A DNA stretch of 64,000 nt from Rotaria sp. Silwood1 (taxonomy: Eukaryota > Rotifera > Eurotatoria > Philodinida > Philodinidae). Below, piece after piece: positions 14,421 to 26,365 of the stretch; position 1 is the stretch's first letter; each line of letters opens with the position of its first letter. Below the pieces are notes generated by a model. That model was not told the origin of the DNA and ran no database searches. It worked only from the letters and a program-made list of their open reading frames with translations. The translations under genes were made by a program, and so were the position numbers. The stretch covers positions 917,267-981,266 of the forward strand of contig CAJNOP010000018.1 of assembly GCA_905250075.1 (NCBI GenBank), in the 5' to 3' direction.

Positions 14421-15969
14421 AAACATAAGTTTTCTATTTTTTTCCTTGAATTTTCAAATATTTTGACTTTTTTTCTTCATAATCGTAGTGTTTAGATTCA
14501 ATATCGCGAAAAACAATTAATCTAATAAAGTATTAATCAAGACAGATATTTAAAAAGAATTGAATGAAAATTACCGATACCCATTTCAAAGTATTTATTA
14601 CGGCTGTATATGAGATTTTACCGTTAGTGTATTGATTAATCGTCAAATGCGAAAGCATTTTACTATTAGATATATGGGCAAAGTCAATCGTTGAGGACGT
14701 GACTTCACAAAATAAAAACACATGTATATCGACATAATATACTTTCCTAGAGCTAATTTTAATATGTTATATGCATGTGGAGTTACTGTAAATATACTGA
14801 AAAAAACAGCGCTAGAGACCTTTGTTCAGAGAATCCATTATTGATCGACCTCTCCGCATGTTCTTGACTAATAAGTAATCTAAAAAGAACCACATATGGA
14901 AATATAGAATTTCATTATGTTCAACTGACTTGGTATTATGTATCTGTATGCGTAAAATACAATGGTGAACAACATAAAATCCATTTGAACAGTGCAAAAA
15001 AGTTTTAATGCCAAAAACAGAGATATGGTTGACACTTCAGTTTGTTGAAAAACTGTTCCTCGATAAACCTTTAGTCTTTATGACTTTTTGCGATAAAAAA
15101 TAAAGGTGAATGATTTCGACAAAAAAAGAATGACGATACCATATTAACTGAGTTTTCTTCTGTTTTCTTCGCATTTGATAAATGAAAACATTTTTTCAAA
15201 CTCTATGTTTGTATTTACTTTCGAACAGCTTAATTGGTTGTCATATTTGGCTCATAATTGACAGACAACTACAGTCGAAACTATAGTTTGAAAAACTTTT
15301 CATAGAAGTTTCTCTTCTACAATTAAAATGAATCCTATTTTCAAAGAAAATCACATCGAGTAGTAGGAAGTTCGTCAATAGCGAGACACATGTATGGGCA
15401 TTTTTCAATTGGCGAAATTCCACATTCTCTTTTCTTTGATTATCCGGACGGTTTTGTGATGGAACGAGCTTTTATACTCGATGTGGTACTTCATCGTACC
15501 GATAACTTTTGCAATTTTTTTCACACAAGCTTAACTCCCACTATCATGGTTATATTCAGAAGTTCTTATCATTAATGAATATTTTTACTAAGAAAATAGT
15601 ACACGCACATTATTCTACATGAATAAAATATGTTGTAATAATAAAAACACTAATGTGACATGCAATTCTTCACAGTTAAATGATAATAAACTAGAAAAAC
15701 GAGAAAAAAAATGTTCATATATAGAAATGGATATTTTAAATTGAGTTTCTTAGGAAGGCATATCTTCCATATTCGTTTTTGTTCATAAACTAAAATATCT
15801 CAAAGAAAAAGACGGAAGAAAAATCTTAAAAACATAGCCGAACTACATATATATACTGATGGCGGTGGCAGCTGTTATCGTATAGAACGAAGTGACGTTA
15901 TTCAGTTATATATTAATCGAGATTGAAAGATTCGTTTTAAAACAGCATTTCGGCCAAAAACGATTCTAA

Positions 15970-16382
15970 TTGAAAATCTGTTTTTGTTTTTTTCGAAATG
16001 AAAGATAACACATGCTTTTATTTTATGCCAATCATAGTCATATTTTTCTTCTGAAAGGATAGAAGCAATGAAGGTGAAATCAATGAAGCAACACGTAGTC
16101 AATAGCGTATTTTCNNNNNNNNNNNNNNNNNNNNNNNNNNNNNNNNNNNNNNNNNNNNNNNNNNNNNNNNNNNNNNNNNNNNNNNNNNNNNNNNNNNNNN
16201 NNNNNNNNNNNNNNATTGATTAACTTTTATAATCAGTGAAAAATATTTATTTTGTTTGCTTCGAAACGAAAAATTATGCATACTTTTATCTTATGTCAAT
16301 CATATTCCTATTTTGATTGTGAAAGGTTAGTAGCAACGAAGGTGAAGTCAACGAAGCAGAACATAATCGATAGTGCACTTTC
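15970..16382 (+). repeat. Diverged tandem duplication spanning an assembly gap
   Basis: About 145 bp ending at 16114 (left of the gap) is similar to 16237-16382 (right of the gap). Matching landmarks, in order, are TCGAAATGAAA/TCGAAACGAAA, GCTTTTATTTTATGCCAATCA/ACTTTTATCTTATGTCAATCA, GCAATGAAGGTGAAATCAA/GCAACGAAGGTGAAGTCAA, and AATAGCGTATTTTC/GATAGTGCACTTTC. The right copy runs directly into the start of the GT15-like gene. Confidence 0.8.
16115..16214. other. Assembly gap (100 N)
   Basis: Exactly 100 Ns, the conventional size for a gap of unknown length. It falls between two copies of a tandem duplication, which probably caused the break. Confidence 0.95.
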
Positions 16383-16395
16383 ATTTGTTCGTAAA

Positions 16396-17530
16396 ATGTG
16401 GTTGTTCAATCAATATCGAAGACAAAATTTTCAAACATGTAAGTAAAACCAAAAATTCTTGATTACTTTGAAAAAATAACAAATCTAAATAAAATTTGTT
16501 AGTTTATAATTCATTAAAGATATATGTGAAAAAGATTAATCGAGTCTCTAAATTTTCAAAAACTCAAATAAGTTTGATTACGCTTGCTGTTGTTTTGGTC
16601 TATGTTGCTACGCTTGGATACAATAATCCACTGATACTACAAAATCAAGCAACACCAACAAGAGGTGTTATTGTTACACTTATTCGTAGTACTAATCGAT
16701 CCATCTTTCTCACTATTAATATGATACATTCTATTATTCAATTTTATCCAACTAATAATAGTTATCTATATCCATTTATTATATTTTATGATGAAAATTT
16801 TACTTCCGTCATGCGTCATCAAATATTATCATGCGTTCTTAAACCTAAAAAAAAGCTACAAATTTCATTTGAATTTGTTAGTTTTAAAACAAAAGTCAAA
16901 ATAGATCCTGGATCACGATTGGAGAAACGAATTGAATATCGTTTAATGTGTCGATTTTGGACATATGATGTTTTTTATCATCCAGCAATTCGAGGAAAAT
17001 ATGAATATTTAATGAGAATGGATGATGATTCATACTTTATGGAGAAAATCAAAATAGACATTTTGCATTATATAGATAATCAAAAATTAGATTATATTTA
17101 TAGATCTGTATATGGAGAATCGATAACACCGATGGTTTCTATCATACAACGTTTTCTCAACAAAAGTAGTCTTCGACTTTCTTGTATTTATAATAATTTC
17201 TTTGTTATTCGATTGAAATGGTATTATGAATCAAAACAAGTTCAGAGTTTTGTTCGTGAATTGATTCGAGATGATTTAATGCTTCGACAATATATTGGTG
17301 ATGGCTGTGTTCATTCAGCTATGCTTGAAATTGATAAGCTAGTTAGAGTACAGCATGTGACTGATATCTCATATGGACATAATTTTCATTTGATGCCGTC
17401 GGGAAGACAGCATTGGTCATTTCATGCACATAGTGCATTTTATGAAGAGATAAAAAAAGCATGTCAGCAGTTGACACTACTGACGACTAATCATCGATTT
17501 TTGGTGCGAATAAATATTACTAAAACATGA
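16396..17530 (+). CDS. GT15-like (Kre2/Mnt1-type) glycosyltransferase
   Basis: Predicted Golgi type II membrane glycosyltransferase of 356 residues, related by motif order to the fungal alpha-1,2-mannosyltransferases of family GT15. Exon 1 is 16396-16438 (ATG at 16396) and exon 2 is 16503-17530. A short cytoplasmic part with basic residues is followed by one membrane anchor (ISLITLAVVLVYVATLGY). The catalytic part holds RGVIVTLIRSTNRSIFLTIN, CRFWTYDVFYHPAI, the acidic metal/nucleotide motif MRMDDDSYF, YNNFFVIRLKWY, DGCVHSAMLEI, and DISYGHN. These correspond to FWS.FEI, W.DAPVHS and D.GY.H in GT15. Substrate is not predictable. A second, broken copy is at 29703-30723. GT15 is chiefly fungal, so a foreign origin is possible but unproven. 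Confidence 0.75.
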
Positions 17531-17589
17531 AATTATTAAAAATAAAAAAAAAAATACAATAATTATTTTTATTTTTTATCGTTATTTAG

Positions 17590-18797
17590 ATTTTTACCGT
17601 CGCCTAATTTATATTTGTTTTATTATATATTTATTATTCTGGTTTATCAAATTTCGCTTCCGTTCATTGTCGATATCAACAACTCAACTTGATATATTTC
17701 TTAATTCAACATTATGCGGTCGTTTAATTCGTTATCCAAATATAATATTAACAGAAAGTGAACGTCTGCAATTAGATGAAGAAGCATCATCATTTTTTTC
17801 TTATTCAAAAGATTGTAGTTTATTTGAACGTTCAGTAAAAATTTCATCTGAAGAATTAACATATCCATTAGCATTTACTATACTTATTCACACAAATCTT
17901 GATCAATTTGATTTTATTTTACGAACAATTTATCATCGCTATAATTATTATTGTATACATGTTGATTTAAAATCGCCACTATCATTATATCAAGCTATAG
18001 AAAATCGTGTAAAATGTGTTTCAAATATATATTTACCAGAGAAACGTATTAATGTAACATGGGGTAGTTTTTCTGTTTTAGAAGCTGAACATCTATGTCA
18101 AAAAGAACTACTAAAACAATCACTAACATGGAAATATTATTTTAATTTAGCTAATACAGATTTACCCTTAAAAACAAATTTTGAATTAGTACAAATATTA
18201 AAATTATATAATAATCAAAATGATATAACTTCATTACCATATCGTTCATATTTACGACAAAAAAAAATTTTATCTAATCGAACATTACCATCAACAATAT
18301 CATTACCATTTTATAAAGGTGAATTTCATGTTTTATTATCACGTTCAACTGTTGAATATATACATAAAAATTCACGTGTTATGGATTTATATAATTTTTT
18401 AAATGGAACATCAGTACCTGATGAACATTTTTATTCAATGATTAATCGTTGGAAAGAAACACCAGGTTTTTATCCATATGATCATGATTTAAGTCAAATA
18501 ACATTTATGACACGTTATAAAATCTGGGGTGATAGACCAGAATATCATTTATGTCATGGTGGTTTTGTTCGTAGTATATGTGTTTTTAATTATCAAGATT
18601 TATGGCATGTAGCAACAAGTCCTCATTTTTTTGCAAATAAAATTTTCTTTCAACGTGATCGTTTAATACCATATTGTATGGCACAATATTTAGATATACG
18701 TACAAATATGATACAAGAAAAAACTAATTTTTCAATGATTGAACATGACTTTTATAAACAATTGAATAATGTTCGATATGGAAAAGAAAAACTATAA
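17590..18797 (+). CDS. GT14 core-2/I-branching beta-1,6-GlcNAc-transferase family protein
   Basis: Golgi enzyme family that adds beta-1,6-linked GlcNAc branches to O-glycans or poly-lactosamine (the xylosyltransferases also belong to GT14). The open frame from 17590 gives a short tail with YRR, a membrane anchor (LIYICFIIYLLFWFI), then a lumenal domain. Motifs in order are FTILIHTN, YYCIHVDLKSP, WGSFSVLEAE, WKYYFNLANTDLPLKTN, GEFHVLLSR, VPDEHFYSM and SPHFFANK. No in-frame ATG precedes the anchor. 17590 follows a possible acceptor (TTATTTAG), so a short first exon probably lies upstream and I could not place it. The gene sits just 60 bases after the GT15-like stop codon. Cysteines and the PDEH motif typical of the family are present, so the enzyme may be active. 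Confidence 0.85.
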
Positions 18798-20324
18798 AAT
18801 AAAATTTATTGAAAAACAAAAAACACTGAATGATAATCAATATGAGAAAAGTCTTTTTTTGTTGTCATTTATTTAATAGGGTCATGAAATAAACACATTA
18901 CATTCGCACTTGATGGCGAATTTCTTTTTCGATCTACAATGAAATATCCTGTTTTTCCAAAATAACTATGAAAATGAAAGAATGAAAAGAGTTTTTCGCT
19001 AAACAGTCGATATACAAGTCGAATGGTATGTAAGCTGACACGCATAATATATATTAGCTACACCAGTTCTTTACTGACAGTTACAATGAGTGAGATCGAT
19101 CAGGATGATTAATTCACTCATATTTTATTCTGCAAGCTTATGTGTTCGATATCTCTGTTATCTAGAAAAAAAAGCATTAATTTGATGATCAGAACTGTGA
19201 AAGATAATATTGAAAGAATCGTTAATCAATAATTTTTCCATAAACTTAGAATATATGAGTCGTAAAAGTATGATATTCGACGCAAGTTTTACACGATCAT
19301 AAAAGTAGTAACTTCCAATAAAAAAAAGTATTGGTCTTGATTCTGGTTGTACTGGGACCACCTCGCTTATATCTGGTCTATGCACGTATATAACCTTACC
19401 TTTACCCGCGCACTTTCAATGCTTCTCTAAGATACTTTAAGACTAACATATTATGCGACAAATTATTTTCTCATAGTAAAAAGGAAAGAAAAATTTTTGA
19501 AAAAGTTCGAAAATATATTTGGAATCTAATTTAAGAGATCTAAATAAAAACTTTCAATCCAATAGAATACAACTTAATGGGTGCTGCGATGTGCCTAGAT
19601 CCAATCGTGTGAAAAACTAGGCTTCTTCGTAAAAAAAACGCGGAAAACCTGTTCGCAATCTTTTTTCTCGAACATATTCTCCTTATTTTCGGTGCTCTAT
19701 CTGTGGTAAAAATGTCAAGCAAATTAGTAATATCCTTTTCAAGAACCAGAAATGGTCAAAGAAAGTGTAAATTATAATCTTGAGAGTGAGAATGAATAGG
19801 ACAAAAAGAAACTAAATGACTTACGCTAAGTCGTAATCAACTATTTATTCAAAATAATCTATGCAATACAACTGAGAATATTTGAAACTGTGAACATGTG
19901 TCCTCATTCAGAAAATTCACGCGTGAAAATAACGATGTGCCTTTTTTTGGCTGCTGTTTCCTTCTTTTCTCGGATCGACTCGCCGAGCGCTTTATACTCA
20001 ACGAAAGTGATATACCAAGGTTGACCATCACAGCATCTATCCTAAACTGTATCATGTTTTCTTCTATGTAGGTGAGATTGTATTTGATATTCCGACAAAT
20101 GATCTCTATCAGACAAGTAATTGTGGCAGAAGATCGATAGCAGCTCTTCCAGTACTATAAAATAGTTTATTACTTCACTTTCACCAAATCATCTTCCGTT
20201 ATCTTCAGCAGAGTTCTAAAAAAATTCGTCTCAATTTGTCCACAAATACTTCTTATGCTATTGCAACGACTCTTGTATCCTACTGTGTATACCAAGAATC
20301 TAATCTGTTAATTTGAAGAAATTG
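18798..20324. other. Intergenic region, no gene seen
   Basis: Spacer between the GT14 gene and the 5' LTR. A polyadenylation-like AATAAA does not stand out, and I see no supported coding frame or repeat copy in this stretch. Confidence 0.5.
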
Positions 20325-20773
20325 TGTCAGCGTCAACAGATGACACTATGTTGCTGCTAACATTTTATATTCAGTGTTCTTTGTTTATTGGCTCTTATCT
20401 TCGTCTTTCATGTTATTTATAGTTATCGTTCCTCTTTTAAAGTATATATGTATATAGATTTTTCCCCCATGTTGTTTTTCCACTCTACTAGTTTTCCTAT
20501 CCTCTCTTCATTCATATATACCTTTTTTCTGCCCAGTATTGTCATTATTATCTTGATTATTATCTTACCCATATGTATATTTTCAATAAACCAACTGATG
20601 CATTTTAAACCCATGATTGCATTCCGGTGTTATTAATAATCAAGATGAAGGTAAGACGTACTTAAGTAAAATGTCTAGCTGGATGCAGACTAGGGATTTA
20701 CTACTAATTATATTTTTCGACTTACGTATATCACATGGGGAGAAGCAACTGATATTTAGCGGAAAACCTTACA
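20325..20773 (+). repeat. 5' LTR
   Basis: Direct repeat partner of 28647-29092 with scattered substitutions. It carries the LTR poly(A) signal AATAAA (20585-20590) and TG..CA-type ends. Shared landmarks are ACAGATGACACTATGTTG, CTGCCCAGTATTGTCATTAT and GGAGAAGCAACTGATA. Confidence 0.9.
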
Positions 20774-21027
20774 ATTAATGCAGAAGCTGGGCACTTATAA
20801 ATTGTGGTCTGCATATAAATATATTTTCTTCTTCATTTTTTTTTGTTTTCTCTTGATTTGATAAGTAATCGTGTCATCTAAACGAAGCGTTATCATAGTT
20901 TCGAAAATATAATTATATTGATCTGTCTTCGTATACACATAAACTTATATTTTTCTTCTAACATATATCTATAGTAATTCATATAAATTCACTTACATTT
21001 CGTAATTCATACATATAAAAGCACATA

Positions 21028-22790
21028 ATGACTAATGAAAACACGTTAATCAATTGCATTCAATTGAAAGAACTTTCAATCAAAGCCTCTGAACAAACAT
21101 CAGTAGATCAACAAGCTTTCGCAATATCTACTACCGATAACAACCGTAGAAAACCTATTATTTCTGTTTCGCATCAACCTAAACATGTCGATAATAAGGA
21201 ATCTTTCAATATTGAACCACACAGTAGTGAAAATGAAGTTGAGGATACTTTCGATGCCTTCATTTTACATAATTTTAAGTGGTTTTCGAAATAGGAAAAT
21301 GCAATCGAATAGCTAGATGTCATCGATAAGAAACTTAATCATTTTAAGATTTCACGAAAACTAAGATTTGTCGTTGTGCCATCACTCATTGACGGCGATG
21401 CAAAACGTGAATATTTGTGAAACAGAAATGAAATAAAGTCATTTGACGATTTCTATGAATATTTGTTAACTAATTATGATAATACTAATCATAATACACA
21501 TCGTTCTGAACTGTATTTATCACCCTCAGTCTTTACACCAAAATAGTTTCACTCAAACTTCATCAACACAAAAGAATAATCCTTTTGAAAGTCAACATAA
21601 CTGCAATAGCAAGTAGCTTTAATTTTGCAGGTTGTTTAACATCACGTCCGATACTACGTTCGACAACACTTATTGATATGGGAGCCGCTGGTTTAATCGA
21701 TGATGAACTCGAAATGTGATCAACTATAGCTCGCTCTCAAAATACCTAGATGACTAATAATAATTTTGATAAACAACTCATATACTTGGTAAAGTCATAG
21801 TAGATAATTTAATTAAGAATCCACAAATATTTCAAGCTGGTAAAGAAGATGTGAAACTATGGTTCGGAGACCTCGAGCATCTTTTCGACATGGCTCGAAT
21901 TGAAGACATTTATAAATTAGATCTAATTCCATATTCGTTGACAGGAACGACTCTTCGTTGTTACAAAAACAATAAATCAACACTAACTTCATGGCAAACA
22001 TTTATTCAAGAATTAAAAGAAGCATTCACTTTACATTTTTATGAAGAATTAGCTTTTAAGAAACTTGAATGATATACTCAATGAATATACCCACCTATTC
22101 GTAGTTTTTATAATGAAACTTTAAATTTTGTGCAGAAACTGATCTAGCAGTAATTGAATCTACCAAGTTAAAGAATCTTCTTGATAAAGCTAAATCAACA
22201 ATTCAATTTGCAATACGAGAACACAACCAACGGCAAAGCAATTAACGAAATATGCTAAAAAAATCAAAGAACTTTTCAATTATAAAATATTGATACTACA
22301 GATAATAATATTAATTACAACTCGAATGTCCAAACAATATTTGCACAAACACGTACAAGCGTAACATCATCATATATTAATCCAAATATTCTCCCAGTAT
22401 ATATAATCCAAAAAAGTCTTGTAACGATTGTAATAATAATTATTATTATTTTACTAATAAATATTACTCTCACTTGTCTCAACCATCTGTACCATATAAT
22501 TCATCTTTTCGACGAAATGCACCATTGTATTTATATAATTCATCAGTAAAACCCTTTTCTAAATTTAATTGTAATAAGTAACGATCTAATTTCAATCATA
22601 ATTATAATTCATCGAGTAGCCAACCAAGATCTCTTTACAACAATTATAATAATCGTCAACATCATGTAAATAATATTACCACTACAAATTTATCAATCTC
22701 AACCGTTTCAACAGAATCATCTGCATCTCCTGAATTTTTTATTCAATGAAAACAAATGGGACATCAAGTATTCGACTGTACCAGTTTTTA
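21028..22790 (+). pseudogene. gag remnant of the LTR element
   Basis: Broken frame beginning with an ATG at 21028 that resembles a gag N-terminus. The best-preserved part is 21813-22072, where WFGDLEHLFDMA, LTGTTLRCY and SWQTFIQELKEAF match the capsid-like retrotransposon gag domain. Stops and frameshifts separate the pieces, and an Asn-rich low-complexity stretch follows to about 22760. No clear CCHC zinc knuckle survives. Confidence 0.7.
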
Positions 22791-22891
22791 ACAATGAAGT
22801 GATCGATAGATAGTGTTGCTACCAGAAAACGAATAGAAATCTATCAAAGTTATCCTCAATATGTATCACCACAGTAGTTAGTAATCAGAAA

Positions 22892-25800
22892 ATGCAATTT
22901 CTAATTGACATCGAAGCAACTACTACATTTATTAATCAAAGAACATTACGAACAATTAAACAATACACCCACACTAATCAACATTCTGATTCATTCGTTC
23001 TTGCCGATAGAATAGCTTTCTTGCAAGTACTAGGTATCCTTGAATTACACATAAAATTCGCAAACCAACTTACTACAAGACATACACACGTAGCTAAAAA
23101 CATATGCACTGATGTAATTTTTGAAATGGTTTAAATAACTATATACAATCTGAAACTTGACAGCAAGAAATAAATAATTTCAATCAAACATCACAATCAT
23201 TAATACAAAATGAACATTAGCCAGGATGTTCAAACACAATTCATTCCTGTTATTCTAACCAATCTCATGCATGTTCCTTCCAACTCAAATCGTCTTTCGC
23301 TATAGCTTCTAGTCCTATTTCCTCAAATTTTCACCGTGTATTCCTCATTATAAATCTTCTCTGCATATTTCACTACTTGTTTCACATAAATTAATGCAAT
23401 TTTATAATCATTTTTCTCATATAACTTTGTCTAACATATCATTTCATTCAAAATTTATTAACCGAAGTGTATGAATAGAATATCTCTGTCGTTATTCTAT
23501 TGCGCAATATAATCATGAGAGTTCTAGTTAATTGATTAACCCATGTGTTGGCGCCAAATTTATCGGTGAGTTAACAGATTTGCTTGGTTTAGTCTATGAC
23601 AAGTGTTTTTACTGTTACGTCACTAATCTCTTTAGTTGCGCCACAACTCATCGAATATACACTTCTGAAAAGGACCTTCGTAAATTAACCAGAAAAATTA
23701 TAAATAAACAACACTAAAATAGTCTTGTTACTCTTCTATTTCAGTTTCATCAAGTATTTAGTACAACCAACATAATATTGCTAATACGCCTATTCATCAC
23801 GTAACAAAAATACTCTTCCACATTCACCACCGGCTTGTAAACCATATTCAGAACCAGATAAGAAAGAGCTACTGTTTAAAATGGTTGAAAAATTTCTTAA
23901 AGGTTAGTTTAATATCTGAATCTCATTTTCCTTATGCTGCGCCTACGTTCCTAGTCAAGAAAAAATATGTTACATATCGTTTCGTTCTAGATCATAAAAA
24001 ATCAAACTTAATTATCACCAAAGACTCCTTACCATCATCAAACATGGAAGATACTATTAGAAATTGAGGAAAATGTTATAACTATTTCTCAAAATTAGAT
24101 CTCAAGTCAGGTTTTTATCAAATTCCAATAAATGAAGCTGATAAAGAAAAAACTGCGTTTATCACATCTTTTGGACTTTATCAATTTAATGTACTCTTTA
24201 TGGGACTTAAAAATTCACCATCTACATTTCAAAAGGTTATGACATATACTTTAAAATCCTGCCGCCAGTTTTCACTTGTTTATCTTGATGATATTATTAG
24301 TTTTTAAAATCCTATGACGATCACCTTACTCATCTTTAACAAGTTTTTACGGGCTTCCAAAGACCAAAATATTGTTCTAAGTCCTCTAAAATATGAACTA
24401 TTAGCTTGACAAATAAATTATGTCGGTCATGCGATTAATGAAACTATACTTACCTCTATTATAGAAAAAATTAATGCCATCCTTGACATTAAAGAATCAC
24501 ATATATTATCAGAATCTTATAAATTTATTGGTGCTTTAAGTTGGTACCGAAAATTCATACCGAACTTTGCTACGATTGCTGTACAAATTAACCATACAGC
24601 TAATCTTACTGAAAATAATCATCATCAAATTATATAGGAGTTTGCACAGTCCATAGCGTTTCGATGATTTAGACAAAGACTGATATCTGAACTTTTTTTT
24701 ACACAACACTATTGATGATAAACCAGCCATATTAACAATAGTTGCTAGTAGAATAGATATCGGAGATGTTTTACAACCGAACATTGCTGGTGAGATGCAC
24801 AATTTATATTGTCATTCGCAATTAATAACACCATATGAACGAAAATACAGCACAACAGGAAAGGAAGCTCTTGCTATATGTTAATGCTTCGTGAATATGT
24901 GATCCCTTTTATTAGGTTGTATAGTATAGTTACAATGACTGACCATTGTTCTTTATGCCAAGTTACGACTAAAAGTGTTAGAAATGCAAGAGTAGATAGA
25001 ATTGCTAATTGAATTCAAGAATATAATATTGAACAATTCATAGTAGTGGTCACCGAACTTGTTTACCAGATTATTGATCTATATATTCACATAAACAAGA
25101 CAATGATTTATTAGATATATACTATGGACTTAATAATAAACGTGAAATTGAACAAGTAACATCTTCAACAGGTAAGCTTTTAGCAAGTATAGTTTTAAGC
25201 TCAAGAAAAAATAGAAGGGTACTTGGAGCAGCAACCAAATCTATTTATAATGATACATCTTATGATAATAATTCAGTTTCTAATATACAAGTACAGATCA
25301 TCTGTCGAATACTCGTATACCATCTTAAAGCATTTCTTTATGTGTGTCATAATGATCCTATGACACGAGATATTTCTTCTATCGACCGCACTGCGCATGA
25401 ACTAAAATGTCATGATTGGTGGCCAAGCATGAAATATTCTATTAAACAATATATTAAATCTGGTCTTTTATATCAGCAATATATTATCAGCCGACAGAAA
25501 AAGTATGGTCAAATTCGTTCAATTCCAATACCTGATGGTCCTTTCCAAATTATAGGCGTACATTATTGTAGTCCTCTTAAAAGACACCGCGTGAAAACCA
25601 ATATGTTTTAATAATAAGTGGTTACTTCACCCGACACATAACAGCTATAGCCTTACAAAACTGTACAGCAAGAACAATACCTGAAGCTTTATTTAATGAA
25701 TTCTTTTTGTAAATATAGGATTCCTACTTTAACTATAAGTGACCAAAGACCACACTTTAAAAATTAACTTATGGAAAACATGTGTTTATTGATTGGATAT

Positions 25801-26365
25801 AATCATATTTATAGTACGCTGTATCATCCACAAACAAATGGTATTGAGGAAAGATTTAATAGTACCTTTATTCTCCAAAATATTCAAATTACAAGATTCC
25901 GAAAATAATAATTGGAATGAATATCTACAAGCGGTGGTCTTTGCTTATAATTCCGAGGTTCATAAAACAACAAAATATTCACCGTATGAATTACTTTATG
26001 GACGTCTACCTGATCTTCCTTGTCACGCAAAACTATCCTATTATTCATTTATGAAACCGAATAATTATTTTCAACAATGAAAGAAAACATTGAAAATTTA
26101 CCGTGAATACGCAAAAAAACAACATAATACTACAATAAACGAAGGATAAAATATATTATGATAAACACCGTTAAGATGCACATTATATTCTGATAAAGTC
26201 TTAACAAAAATCTATAGTATTAAAGAAAAATTAAATCCTTTATTCTGGTCACCACCTAGAGTTATCATTAATGCTTACCATCCTATTTATATGGTTCAAG
26301 ATCAAGAAACAAAAATAGAGTCACAAGTAAATGTTAGTGACTTGTGGCCTGTAATTATTGATTAG
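22892..26365 (+). pseudogene. pol remnant: protease, reverse transcriptase, RNase H, integrase
   Basis: Protease-like segment at 22892, where the active-site DTGA has become DIEA. Reverse transcriptase is at 23885-24306, with LDLKSGFYQIP and the catalytic YLDD box. An RNase H-like segment spans about 24700-24885, ending YSTTGKEALAI. Integrase is at 25342-26080, with DQRPHF and YHPQTNGIEERFN supplying the second and third acidic residues of DDE. A C-terminal WSPPRV..VSDLWPV tail ends at about 26365. Each block is interrupted by in-frame stops or shifts, so this is an inactive copy. Confidence 0.85.

Larger units (their letters stand above)
14421..16395. other. Intergenic region, no gene seen
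   Basis: AT-rich spacer between carbonic anhydrase and the GT15-like gene, with no coding frame I can support. Its right end holds a diverged tandem duplication around the 100-N gap. Confidence 0.6.
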
